A stretch of 64,000 nucleotides of DNA. Source: Anaerolineae bacterium. Its GTDB lineage: Bacteria > Chloroflexota > Anaerolineae > Promineifilales > Promineifilaceae. Shown here in pieces: positions 17,619 through 25,672 of this stretch (its first letter is position 1; each line of letters opens with the position of its first letter). The translations under genes were made by a program, and so were the position numbers. The stretch spans positions 33,719-97,718 of the forward strand of contig JAUIAP010000025.1 in NCBI GenBank assembly GCA_030425205.1, given 5' to 3'. The notes below the pieces were generated by a model, which saw only the letters and a list, made by a program, of their open reading frames with translations, made no database searches and was not told where the DNA came from.

Positions 17619-17861
17619 TTAAGGGATGGCTCGTTGTACTGCGCTCAGAATGAATAACAAGACGAGCGGACTAAAATCAAACCCACCCATTGGCGGCAAT
17701 ATATTGCGAATAGGGGCGAGCAGGGGTTCTGTCAATTGATGCGTGATCTGATAGATTGAAACGATTGCAGGGTGGCGCGTCGCTTGAATCACCCATGATA
17801 GAATGATACGTGTGAGCAGAATAAGGTAGAAGATTTGAAAAATGATACTTAACAGACCCAT
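17619..17861 (-). CDS. yggT: YggT family membrane protein
   Basis: The 80-residue protein has two hydrophobic segments (IIFQIFYLILLTRIILSW and FSPLVLLFILSAVQRAI) separated by the conserved PLLAPIRNILPPMGGFDFSP loop, the hallmark of YggT. Its function is poorly defined; relatives have been linked to osmotic/potassium homeostasis, cell division and membrane protein organisation. It follows yggS by 12 bases, a pairing conserved across bacteria. Confidence 0.92.
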   Translation of the reverse strand: MGLLSIIFQIFYLILLTRIILSWVIQATRHPAIVSIYQITHQLTEPLLAPIRNILPPMGGFDFSPLVLLFILSAVQRAIP

Positions 17862-17873
17862 GATATTCCTTTT

Positions 17874-18578
17874 TTAGTATTGTCGTTCACCGAAGATTGC
17901 GCGACCCACACGCACGTGTGTCGCCCCTTCTTCAATGCCGATAGCGTAATCGTTTGTCATGCCCATCGAGAGTGCATCCCAAGAGATGTCTGGTAGCGTC
18001 GAACGCAACCATTCTGCCAATCGGCGCGTGCGAGAAAAAACCTGTCGCACCGTCGCATCATCTGCCACATAGGGAGCCATCGTCATGAGGCCGTGAATCT
18101 CTATACGCGCTAATTCTGAGATGGTTGTAGCGGCTTGCACGAGTGCAGCGCGCTGCGCACCATCGTTCTCCCAGTCAGAACAGTCAAATCCCCCTTTGCT
18201 TGCCTCACCCGACACATTGATTTCCAGTAAAACGGGCAGCGTATGTGTCAATTGATTATTGAGACGGGTGGCAATTTTCGGCCGATCCACCGCATGAAAC
18301 AATCCTGCATAATCAGCCACAGGTTGACTTTGCCGTGTCTGCAAATGCCCGATAAAGTGCCAGTTTAGATTGGGAAGTGCTTGAGCTTTGCTGGCAAGTT
18401 CGGCCGATCGGTTCTCGCCAAAATCGCGTAACCCTGCGGAAACTGCATCTTTGATCATTGCCAACGATTTCTGCTTACTAACGGCGATAAGGGTGATAGA
18501 ATCGGCAGATCTCCCACTCCGCCCTGCCGCCTGCGCGACCTTTTCCAGCACCACTTCAACATTATCCTGAATAGCCAT
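17874..18578 (-). CDS. yggS: YggS family pyridoxal phosphate homeostasis protein
   Basis: The 234-residue protein is a single-domain alpha/beta barrel related to alanine racemase fold III. It binds PLP through the Lys in LIAVSKQKS near residue 33, and buffers vitamin B6 rather than catalysing a reaction. DFGENRSAEL, NWHFIGHLQTRQ and the phosphate-binding SMGMTNDYAIGIEEGATHVRVGRAIFG region (shown here in parts) are the family marks. It is the first gene of the yggS-yggT pair and is separated from the homocysteine methyltransferase by about 57 bases. Confidence 0.95.
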   Translation of the reverse strand: MAIQDNVEVVLEKVAQAAGRSGRSADSITLIAVSKQKSLAMIKDAVSAGLRDFGENRSAELASKAQALPNLNWHFIGHLQTRQSQPVADYAGLFHAVDRPKIATRLNNQLTHTLPVLLEINVSGEASKGGFDCSDWENDGAQRAALVQAATTISELARIEIHGLMTMAPYVADDATVRQVFSRTRRLAEWLRSTLPDISWDALSMGMTNDYAIGIEEGATHVRVGRAIFGERQY

Positions 18579-18635
18579 ATCCCAATTGTACGCAATTTCC
18601 CCGAAAAATCCGCGCTCACCTGCGCAATCTATGCC

Positions 18636-19616
18636 TTATCTGCCCTCTCCTACAAATCTCTCCCGCAACCTCGCGATATGCTCTGGCCCTGTCCGACAAC
18701 AGCCGCCAATAATCGTCGCCCCAGCTTCCCGCCAACGCACGGCCCGTTCCACAAACTGCGCAACCGTCTCATCTCCTCCCTCAATCCAGCAATTTTCTGC
18801 TCCATTCCAAACCTCCCCCGAGTTTGGATAAACCACAATCGGCTTATCCGAAACGCTGCGTATCTCCCTGATCAAACTTTCAACAAAAATAGGTTTCGTA
18901 CAGTTCACGCCAATCGCCGCAACCTTCGGTTCCCCGTCCAACAATTTGGCACACTCTCGAATCGGTGTTCCGTCACTAATTCGCTCCCCATCCCGACAGC
19001 TAAATGAAAACCACACAGGTTTCTGCGCAGCTTTACGCATAAGAATTAGTAGTGCTTGGACTTCTAAAAAGGAGGGCAAGGTTTCACAAGCCAGAAGATC
19101 GACATCCGATTCCATCGCAAGCAGCCAGCGGAGCATATGAAAGCCAGCCAGTTTTGCCTGTGGTGAATGATCTTGAATACTGTCATCTAAAGTTCTCGGC
19201 GGTAATTTGGTGTAATCATAGTCTCCAGTATATTCAGCCCCGTTGGCGAGGATAGCCCCATACGGTCCAATACTTGCAGCCACAAGCGGTTTGCTACTAT
19301 CTGTCCTTTTTTGTTCAGTCTTCCAAAATGAATCTCGTGCAGCAATGGCAATGTCCAGCCCATGCCGAATACTCGGTACAAAATCCTGCCATTTGTCGCT
19401 CCAGACGACAGGCTCGCGTGTGCCAATTTGATATGTCGGCGCAATGATGATATCAGCTCCCGCTTCCAAATAGGCACGGTGTACGTCCACAATCGCCGCT
19501 GGATCATCCTTAATCAGCCGAGCCGACCACAATGCGCCGCTCAAATCATGCCCCCGATTCTCTAACTCCGTCGCCAAGCCCCCATCCAAAATCCAAGCTT
19601 TATCATCTGAAAACAT
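18636..19616 (-). CDS. mmuM: Homocysteine S-methyltransferase family protein
   Basis: The protein of about 326 residues is a Zn-dependent methyltransferase barrel, similar to MmuM, that methylates homocysteine to methionine using S-methylmethionine or SAM. Zn ligands are the Cys in GVNCTKP and the Cys pair in GGCCRTGPEH near the C-terminus. The N-terminus ILDGGLATELENRG is characteristic. ATG at 19616 fits the family start; the frame remains open to 19679. No cobalamin or folate domain is present, which excludes MetH. The methyl donor cannot be decided from sequence. It faces the moxR gene divergently. Confidence 0.88.
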   Translation of the reverse strand: MFSDDKAWILDGGLATELENRGHDLSGALWSARLIKDDPAAIVDVHRAYLEAGADIIIAPTYQIGTREPVVWSDKWQDFVPSIRHGLDIAIAARDSFWKTEQKRTDSSKPLVAASIGPYGAILANGAEYTGDYDYTKLPPRTLDDSIQDHSPQAKLAGFHMLRWLLAMESDVDLLACETLPSFLEVQALLILMRKAAQKPVWFSFSCRDGERISDGTPIRECAKLLDGEPKVAAIGVNCTKPIFVESLIREIRSVSDKPIVVYPNSGEVWNGAENCWIEGGDETVAQFVERAVRWREAGATIIGGCCRTGPEHIARLRERFVGEGR

Positions 19617-19662
19617 AGCAATATTGTTAGAGACAAGCTGAACGAGCACGTCATGCGACCCG

Positions 19663-19681
19663 CAACTTGCAACTTGCAACT
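19663..19681. repeat. Short heptamer array (CAACTTG units)
   Basis: Two and a half copies of CAACTTG lie in the divergent spacer between mmuM and moxR. The same unit occurs in the array at 43,874-43,898. Confidence 0.65.
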
Positions 19682-19798
19682 AAATAATTCGTCCCAATCC
19701 CTTTACGCACCGCCTCTCACCGTCTACAATCCAAACATCGAACAAACGTTTAGCCTCTATCGTGTGCCACTAAACGTACTGATTCTAGTGGAGTCCAC

Positions 19799-20722
19799 AT
19801 GTTCAAATCAATTGACGATACAAAAGAAAAACTATCAAATCAGCAATATATTGCGTCCAAAGAGATTGCAACCGTAACCTATCTTGCCCAAAGTCTTTGC
19901 AAGCCAATTTTAACCGAAGGCCCTCCCGGCGTCGGTAAAACAGAGTTGTCAAAAGCGGTTGCAAAGGCACTCGGCCGACCGCTCATTCGCCTGCAATGTT
20001 ATGAAGGGCTTGATGAAAGCAAGGCACTTTACGAATGGGAATACGCCAAGCAAATGCTCTATACACAGCTTTTGCGCGACACATTATCAACCGTTTTAGA
20101 TGGCGTGACATCGTTAAAAGAGGCGGCCGAGCGATTGGCTGAACAAGACGACATTTTCTTCTCGGATAACTTCCTGCTGCCCCGACCGCTCCTCACGGCA
20201 CTAACAAGTGACGAACCTGTCGTCTTGCTGATTGACGAAATTGATCGCGCCGATGTCGAATTTGAGGCGTTCTTGCTCGAAGTCCTCAGCGACTTTCAAG
20301 TCACCGTGCCTGAACTAGGCACGATCAGGGCAAAACACCAGCCAATCGTTGTCCTGACTAGCAACAACACGCGCGAATTGAGCGAAGCCCTCAAACGTCG
20401 TTGTCTCTATCTCCATATCGGCTATCCAACATTCGATGAAGAGTTGGAAATCGTTCATCTTAAAGTTCCCAACATGAAGCCAGAGTTGGCAAAACAAGCT
20501 GTCCAAACAGTGCAGCAAATCCGCAACATGGATTTACGCAAAGTCCCCAGCATCAGCGAAACGCTCGACTGGGCGCGTGCGCTTGTCACACTCAACGCGA
20601 CTTCAATCGATCAAGAGACGCTCACAGATACGCTAAATGTCCTGCTCAAATACGAAACCGATGTCTCTAAAGCGCGTCGTATGATGCGCCATCAAGGCAG
20701 TCGGGGTGAGTGGGAAAGATAA
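19799..20722 (+). CDS. MoxR family AAA+ ATPase
   Basis: The 307-residue AAA+ protein has Walker A EGPPGVGKTE near residue 43, Walker B VVLLIDEIDRAD, a sensor 1 region VLTSNNTRELSEALKRRCLY with the arginine finger type residues, and a lid domain. MoxR ATPases act as chaperones that insert metals or assemble complexes, usually with a VWA-domain partner. The next gene encodes such a partner (CoxE type). The closest known context is the CoxD-CoxE pair for CO dehydrogenase maturation, but no Cox structural genes are nearby, so the client is unknown. Confidence 0.93.
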   Translation: MFKSIDDTKEKLSNQQYIASKEIATVTYLAQSLCKPILTEGPPGVGKTELSKAVAKALGRPLIRLQCYEGLDESKALYEWEYAKQMLYTQLLRDTLSTVLDGVTSLKEAAERLAEQDDIFFSDNFLLPRPLLTALTSDEPVVLLIDEIDRADVEFEAFLLEVLSDFQVTVPELGTIRAKHQPIVVLTSNNTRELSEALKRRCLYLHIGYPTFDEELEIVHLKVPNMKPELAKQAVQTVQQIRNMDLRKVPSISETLDWARALVTLNATSIDQETLTDTLNVLLKYETDVSKARRMMRHQGSRGEWER

Positions 20723-20793
20723 GTAGTGAGTAGTGGGTAGTGAATAGTGGTAAGTCAAGAACCACTAGCCACTAACCACTAGCCACTAACCAC
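20720..20793. repeat. Heptamer array hairpin at the moxR stop codon
   Basis: Four units of the GTAGTGA/GTAGTGG kind start at the moxR stop codon and four units of CCACTAG/CCACTAA kind form the complementary arm. The 7-bp register is exact on both sides. The array ends six bases before the VWA gene start. Confidence 0.85.
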
Positions 20794-20798
20794 GAATC

Positions 20799-22214
20799 AT
20801 GGATGACAGAATAACAGAATTCGTTCGAGGTCTGCGTGCTGCTGGTGTTCGTGTCTCCCTTGCGGAAGGCGTGGATGCTTTCCGTGCGATTGAAATTCTC
20901 GGAATCCAAGAACGCGAAACATTCCGCGAATCCCTACGCACCACGCTGGTCAAAGAGAGCAAAGATTTTCAGATTTTCGACCGACTCTTTCCACTCTACT
21001 TTAGTAGTGGTGAAGCCCCGCTGGAAGATGCAACAAGCGAGCTGGATGACAATGAACTTGACATGCTTAACCAAGCATTGTCGCAGTTTAATGATCGCAC
21101 CAAACAGCTGCTTGAATGGTTGACTAGTGGAGACGGCCCTTCTAAAGAAGAGCTTGAAGAGATGGCGCAACAAATGTCAGAGCGTTGGCGTGACGGCCCG
21201 CGCAAGACAATTTACGTTAATCGTGCGATGTTGCGCGAAATGGGCTTCACAAACTTTGAGCAGAATATGCAGAAGTTGATGGAGACGTTGCAGGAGATGG
21301 GACTATCGCAAGATAAGATCGACGCGCTACTTGGCATCACGCGCGAGAACGCTGGCAACTTGCGGGAGCAGGTCGCGCAGACGGTCGGCTTAGAAGTCGC
21401 ACGTGAACGCGCTGAACGGACGGGCAATGGTCGTGGTGCGGACGGTGACGAATTGCACGGTGACGAAAATGACATCACCGATCGCCCATTTGAAGCACTC
21501 TCTCACACCGACACAGAACAGTTGCGCGTCGAAGTTCGTCGTCTCGTTCAGCAGTTACGCAGCCGCGCAGCACTGCGGCGCAAGCGTGGCAAAAAGGGCA
21601 AGTTCGATCCGAAAAGCACCATTCGTGCGAACATGCAGTATGGTGGTGTTCCCGTTGAACTAAAGTTCCGCCATAAGAAGATAAAGCCTAGTCTCGTGTT
21701 TTTCGTCGATGTGTCAGGTTCGATGGAACGCATCATTGAATTCTTGCTGCGCTTCGTCCATCAATTGAGCGATCAGGTGTCGCGCATCACAATCTTCACT
21801 TTTTACGGTGAACTCTCTGAGCTTAACCCTAAAGTAGTCGATCTCGTCGCCAACAACGACGTTGAGAGTGCATTCTATGTCATTCGCAACGTTCACCCGT
21901 ACCGCCCATACGCGACCAATTTAGGACGTTCACTTGAAATGTTCTACGACAACCATCTCAATCGCGTCGATCATCGGTCTACTGTGGTCTTTTTGGGCGA
22001 TGGTCGCAACAACTATACTGCACCGCGTTCTGATCTTGTGCAAGATCTAAAGCGGCGCGCGCGTCGTCTTATTTGGCTCAATCCTGAACGCGAATATCAA
22101 TGGGGAACGGGAGACAGCGATATGTTCCAATATCTTCCCCACTGTGACGATGCATTTGTCGTGAGCAACCTAAAACAACTTGGCTACGCCATAGACAACC
22201 TGCTAACAAAGTAA
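20799..22214 (+). CDS. VWA domain protein, CoxE type, MoxR partner
   Basis: The 471-residue protein has a helical N-terminal region with acidic and Gln-rich stretches (about 60-240) and a C-terminal von Willebrand A domain with the complete MIDAS motif DVSGSM near residue 310, then ATNLGR and FLGDGRNN. The segment RRKRGKKGKFDPKSTIRAN precedes the VWA domain as in CoxE relatives. It presumably acts with the MoxR ATPase encoded upstream in metallo-complex assembly or substrate recruitment. It ends before a terminator shared with the tRNA cluster on the other strand. Confidence 0.9.
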   Translation: MDDRITEFVRGLRAAGVRVSLAEGVDAFRAIEILGIQERETFRESLRTTLVKESKDFQIFDRLFPLYFSSGEAPLEDATSELDDNELDMLNQALSQFNDRTKQLLEWLTSGDGPSKEELEEMAQQMSERWRDGPRKTIYVNRAMLREMGFTNFEQNMQKLMETLQEMGLSQDKIDALLGITRENAGNLREQVAQTVGLEVARERAERTGNGRGADGDELHGDENDITDRPFEALSHTDTEQLRVEVRRLVQQLRSRAALRRKRGKKGKFDPKSTIRANMQYGGVPVELKFRHKKIKPSLVFFVDVSGSMERIIEFLLRFVHQLSDQVSRITIFTFYGELSELNPKVVDLVANNDVESAFYVIRNVHPYRPYATNLGRSLEMFYDNHLNRVDHRSTVVFLGDGRNNYTAPRSDLVQDLKRRARRLIWLNPEREYQWGTGDSDMFQYLPHCDDAFVVSNLKQLGYAIDNLLTK

Positions 22215-22240
22215 TAAGACACTTGAGATTACTTAAAATA

Positions 22241-22275
22241 AAAAAACAGCCACCCAAATTTGGGTGGCTGTTTTC
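22241..22275. terminator. Bidirectional terminator between VWA gene and tRNA cluster
   Basis: AACAGCCACCCAAA pairs with TTTGGGTGGCTGTT, with an A tract on the left and T-rich sequence on the right. The longer T run is on the minus strand, right after tRNA-Arg. Confidence 0.92.
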
Positions 22276-22278
22276 TTG

Positions 22279-22352
22279 TACGCCCTGAGGGACTCGAACC
22301 CCCGACCTTCCGGTTCGTAGCCGGACGCTCTAATCCACTGAGCTAAGGGCGC
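22279..22352 (-). tRNA. tRNA-Arg (anticodon ACG)
   Basis: The minus strand folds into a standard cloverleaf of 74 bases: acceptor GCGCCCT with AGGGCGT (first pair G-U), D arm GCTC/GAGC, anticodon stem TCCGG/CCGGA with loop CTACGAA, and T arm GGGGG-TTCGAGT-CCCTC. The anticodon ACG reads CGN codons after A34 deamination. CCA is not encoded. It is the last of three tRNAs. Confidence 0.96.
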
Positions 22353-22393
22353 ATACGGTCGGATAAAAAAGAAATCAAAAGTTAAAGAAAGAG

Positions 22394-22483
22394 CGGGGAG
22401 GATGGGATTCGAACCCATGAATGGCTTTAAAGGCCATTAACCGCTTAGCAGGCGGCCCCAATCGTCCACTCTGGCACCTCCCC
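22394..22483 (-). tRNA. tRNA-Ser (anticodon GCT)
   Basis: The 90-base minus-strand cloverleaf has acceptor GGGGAGG/CCTCCCC, anticodon loop CTGCTAA and a long variable arm (AATGGCC/GGCCATT type pairing around TTTAAA), which marks a class II tRNA-Ser. It reads AGC/AGU. CCA is not encoded. Confidence 0.95.
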
Positions 22484-22519
22484 TCAATTTTTAAACGGAC
22501 TTTCTTTCATCCGCCTCAG

Positions 22520-22604
22520 CGGAGGAAGAGGGATTCGAACCCCCGGTGACTTGCGCCACAATTGTTTTCAAGACAATCGCCATCGTCCACTCGGCCATTC
22601 CTCC
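22520..22604 (-). tRNA. tRNA-Ser (anticodon TGA)
   Basis: The 85-base minus-strand cloverleaf has acceptor GGAGGAA/TTCCTCC, anticodon stem ATTGT/ACAAT with loop CTTGAAA, and a long variable arm. It reads UCN codons. CCA is not encoded. It is the first of the three tRNAs. Confidence 0.95.
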
Positions 22605-22685
22605 AATCTCGAACGGCTCAAAATTATAGCAACGAGGGGTGGGGTTGTCAAAGGGAATTTGAGATTATATGGGATTAAAACGTAA

Positions 22686-22721
22686 GGCGTGCAGCGTGAT
22701 GAAGATTCTTTGCTGCACGCC
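22686..22721. terminator. Stem-loop downstream of the ALDH gene
   Basis: GGCGTGCAGC (22686-22695) pairs perfectly with GCTGCACGCC (22712-22721). It lies about 90 bases past the aldehyde dehydrogenase stop codon and upstream of the tRNAs. There is no clear T tract, so it may be a transcript-end hairpin rather than a classic terminator. Confidence 0.55.
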
Positions 22722-22810
22722 ATGCTATCAGGTGCGTTGTCTAGGATGAGCGGGCAATGGTAAGTATATTTGCGTTGCACTAACCGCTTTCCACGCACTT
22801 GCACATACAA

Positions 22811-24331
22811 TTAGCCAAATTCGATGCCCTGCGCGAGCGGCAGTTCGGTTGACCAGTTGATGGTATTTGTTTGGCGGCGCATGTAACCCTTCCACGCATC
22901 AGAACCCGATTCACGGCCACCGCCAGTATCTTTTTCGCCACCGAATGCGCCGCCGATTTCCGCGCCGCTTGTGCCGATGTTGACGTTGGCGATGCCACAG
23001 TCTGAGCCTTGGTGAGAGAGGAAGCGTTCGGCCGATCTTACGGAATCTGTAAAGATTGCGCTCGATAAGCCCTGTGCCACGCTGTTGTGCATCTGGATCG
23101 CCTCATCCAACTCATTGTAAGTCATGATGTAGAGGATCGGTGCAAACGTTTCCTCCATCACAATCTCAGTTTGTGCGGGCATCTTAATGATGGCTGGTTC
23201 GACAAATTGTGGGCCGACATCTGGACGCGGATTGCCCCCGACAAGCAGTTCGCCCCCCTGCGCTTGTGCTTGGTCGATGGCGTGTTGCATTTGGCGCACA
23301 GCGCGTTCTGTCGCCAATGGCCCAACGAGTGTCTTCGCGTCGAGCGGATCACCCATTGGAACTGTTTTGTAGGCGTTGACCAGACGAGAGGTGAGTGTGT
23401 CAGCAACTGATTCATGGGCGATGATGCGGCGCGTGCTCGTGCAGCGTTGTCCCGCCGTGCCAACTGAGCCAAAAACGATCCCGCGTGTTGCCATATCGAG
23501 ATCGGCCGATTCCGTCACAATGATTGCGTTGTTGCCACCTAACTCTAAAATCGACCGTCCCAAACGCCCTGCAACCGTTGCCGCCACCTTGCGACCTGTC
23601 GCCGTTGAGCCAGTGAAGGAAACGAGCGGAATGCGAGTGTCTTCAGCCATCAATCGGCCGATATCACCCGCGCCCACCGTCAAATTAAACACGCCACTTA
23701 AGCCATGATCTGCCATAACGCGATTGACTAACTTTTGCGTCGCTACAGATACGAGCGGGGTTAACTCACTTGGCTTCCAAATCATCGTGTCACCACAAAC
23801 GGCCGCGAGCGCGGCGTTCCATGAATAGACCGCGACGGGGAAGTTAAACGCGCTGATGATGCCGATTGGCCCGAGCGGATGCCACTGCTCATACATGCGA
23901 TGCTGTGGCCGCTCACTGCCCATCGTCACGCCATAAAGCTGGCGTGAGAGACCCACAGCGAAGTCGCAGATGTCAATCATCTCCTGCACTTCGCCCAATC
24001 CCTCAACTTGAATCTTGCCCATTTCAAGCGCAACTAAGTCGCCGAGCGGCTCTTTATATTCGCGCAAGATGTTCCCGAAATCGCGCACGACGTCACCGCG
24101 CTTGGGTGCGGGAACCATGCGCCACGTCTTGAATGCTGCCTGTGCTGATTCAACGGCACGATTATAGGCGGCAGAATCGGCCGATTGTACTTTTCCAAGA
24201 AGCTCACCCGTCGTCGGATTAAACGACGCGATCATCTCACCAGACGTTTCGAGCCACTCGCCCGCGCCAATCGATGTGCCGCGATTTTCGGCCGATAGTT
24301 CAAATTTTTCCAAAATAGCTTGTGCTGACAT
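22811..24331 (-). CDS. ALDH7-type aldehyde dehydrogenase (aminoadipate semialdehyde / piperideine-6-carboxylate dehydrogenase)
   Basis: The protein of about 506 residues is an NAD(P)-dependent aldehyde dehydrogenase. PLGPIGIISAFNFPVAVYSWN and SFTGSTATGRKVA form the cofactor site, LELGGNNAI holds the general base Glu, and GQRCTSTRR holds the nucleophile Cys. The signature GGNNAIIV (rather than GGKSP) and the ending FGGEKDTGGGRESGSDAWK identify ALDH7 (antiquitin, PCD). The reaction would be oxidation of 2-aminoadipate 6-semialdehyde to 2-aminoadipate in lysine catabolism. ATG at 24331 has a TTGGAA ribosome-like site; a TTG at 24355 is an alternative. It lies downstream of the 2-oxoacid dehydrogenase genes, across a heptamer array. 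Confidence 0.88.
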   Translation of the reverse strand: MSAQAILEKFELSAENRGTSIGAGEWLETSGEMIASFNPTTGELLGKVQSADSAAYNRAVESAQAAFKTWRMVPAPKRGDVVRDFGNILREYKEPLGDLVALEMGKIQVEGLGEVQEMIDICDFAVGLSRQLYGVTMGSERPQHRMYEQWHPLGPIGIISAFNFPVAVYSWNAALAAVCGDTMIWKPSELTPLVSVATQKLVNRVMADHGLSGVFNLTVGAGDIGRLMAEDTRIPLVSFTGSTATGRKVAATVAGRLGRSILELGGNNAIIVTESADLDMATRGIVFGSVGTAGQRCTSTRRIIAHESVADTLTSRLVNAYKTVPMGDPLDAKTLVGPLATERAVRQMQHAIDQAQAQGGELLVGGNPRPDVGPQFVEPAIIKMPAQTEIVMEETFAPILYIMTYNELDEAIQMHNSVAQGLSSAIFTDSVRSAERFLSHQGSDCGIANVNIGTSGAEIGGAFGGEKDTGGGRESGSDAWKGYMRRQTNTINWSTELPLAQGIEFG

Positions 24332-24337
24332 GTTTCC

Positions 24338-24418
24338 AAAAGCTGTAAGGGACAAGGCGCAAGCTGTCAGGTTTTTCTGCCCTGCAACTTACCAATTGTC
24401 ACTTGCAACTCACTAAAT
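24338..24418. repeat. Heptamer array between E2 stop and ALDH start
   Basis: On the minus strand, degenerate 7-bp units (GTTGCAA, GTTGCAG) start after the E2 stop codon, and a second block around ACAGCTT partly complements them. The pattern is more decayed than at 20,720. Confidence 0.6.
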
Positions 24419-24420
24419 TT

Positions 24421-25671
24421 TTACTGCCAATTCTCAATTTTCTCAATCACAGCGCGCAAAAACCGCGCCGACGCACCGCCATCCAAAATGCGATGGTCAT
24501 AGGTGTGCGTCATGTAAACCATCGGCCGAATCACAATCACTTCCTCGCCATCAAGCAGACGTACAACGGGGCGCCGCTCAATTTTGCCCAAGCCCAAGAT
24601 AGCGCATTGGGGTGGGGCGATAATTGGGGTCGCCTGAAGCGTGCCGTTGCTGCCGTAGTTGGTGATGGTGTAGGTCGCGTTGCGGGTTTGAGCGGCCGAT
24701 AATGCCCCATCCCTTGCCTGTGCTGCCAACACGCCAATCTCCCGCGCTGCGCCGAGTAATGACAAATCGGCAGCATTTTTAACTACAGGCACGATCAAGC
24801 CACGCTCACCCAAATCGGTCGCAATGCCGAGATTGACCTGCCTGTGCAGCAAGATCCCGTCATCCGACCACGACGAATTAACGATGCGATGTGCTTTCAA
24901 CGCTTGCGCGACGGCGACGGCAAAATAAGCCATATAGGTCAGCGACACACCATCCTGTGCAAAGCTATCCTTATGCGCCCGACGATGTGTCGTGATTTTC
25001 TGCAAATCGACTTCAACGACCGCCGTAACGTGCGGGATCGTTTGTTTGCTCAGCGTCATTCGTTTGGCTATCGCCCGCCGCATGGATGTCAACGGCAACA
25101 CGTCCGCGTCCTGTGCGGTCGCTGGGGCGCCCATTTCTGCAACAACTTTGGCAGGCTGGGTCGGGGGGCTTTCCAAGTACGCCTGCACATCTTTCTTGCG
25201 CACACGCCCATTTCTACCCGTTCCCGCGATTTGCTCTAAATCGAGATTGTGATGCGCCGCCATTCGGGCGACAACGGGGGAAACGAACATGCCAGATTTG
25301 CGGTTGCGCGAGGGTCGTTGTGCGCCATCGGTGTGAGTCGATTGAAGAACTTGCGCGGCAAGAGGCTCTTGATTTGACGTTTGGGTAGATGGTTGCGACT
25401 GTTGCGGGTCTGCTGCGCCATTGAGCTGCTCACCTGCTTCGCCAACCCAACCAACCAATGTTCCAACTTCAATCGTTGCATCTTGTGGGACGGTGATCTG
25501 CAAAAGGATGCCATCGACGGGGCTTTCAATCTCTGTTGTCACTTTGTCGGTATCAACCTCCAACAGTGCATCCCCCGCATGAACGGTATCGCCTTCGGAC
25601 TTAAGCCATTGCACGACCGTTCCCTCAATCACTGACTCACCCAAATCGGGCATAATGATTTTCGTCGCCAT
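24421..25671 (-). CDS. 2-oxoacid dehydrogenase E2, dihydrolipoamide acyltransferase
   Basis: The protein of about 416 residues has one lipoyl domain (residues 1-77, lipoylated Lys in EVDTDKVTTEIE), a Gln/Ser-rich linker, a peripheral subunit-binding domain (about 125-165, VARMAAHHNLDLEQIAGTG) and the catalytic core ending in YDHRILDGGAS with the catalytic His and Asp. It transfers the acyl group from E1 to CoA. ATG at 25671 starts the lipoyl domain at MATKIIMPDLGE, one base after the E1beta stop. Only one lipoyl domain is present, as in branched-chain or acetoin complexes. E3 is not in the window. Confidence 0.93.
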   Translation of the reverse strand: MATKIIMPDLGESVIEGTVVQWLKSEGDTVHAGDALLEVDTDKVTTEIESPVDGILLQITVPQDATIEVGTLVGWVGEAGEQLNGAADPQQSQPSTQTSNQEPLAAQVLQSTHTDGAQRPSRNRKSGMFVSPVVARMAAHHNLDLEQIAGTGRNGRVRKKDVQAYLESPPTQPAKVVAEMGAPATAQDADVLPLTSMRRAIAKRMTLSKQTIPHVTAVVEVDLQKITTHRRAHKDSFAQDGVSLTYMAYFAVAVAQALKAHRIVNSSWSDDGILLHRQVNLGIATDLGERGLIVPVVKNAADLSLLGAAREIGVLAAQARDGALSAAQTRNATYTITNYGSNGTLQATPIIAPPQCAILGLGKIERRPVVRLLDGEEVIVIRPMVYMTHTYDHRILDGGASARFLRAVIEKIENWQ

Positions 25672-25672
25672 A

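Noticed and set aside
19617..19798. Possible SAM riboswitch or T-box upstream of the homocysteine methyltransferase
   Set aside because: The spacer is short, holds no recognisable conserved core and no terminator-antiterminator pair.
20720..20793. Heptamer arrays considered as CRISPR repeats
   Set aside because: Units are 7 bp without spacers of constant length and no cas genes are present.
22279..22604. tRNA cluster considered as an integration site of a mobile element
   Set aside because: No integrase, no duplicated tRNA 3' end and ordinary genes on both sides.
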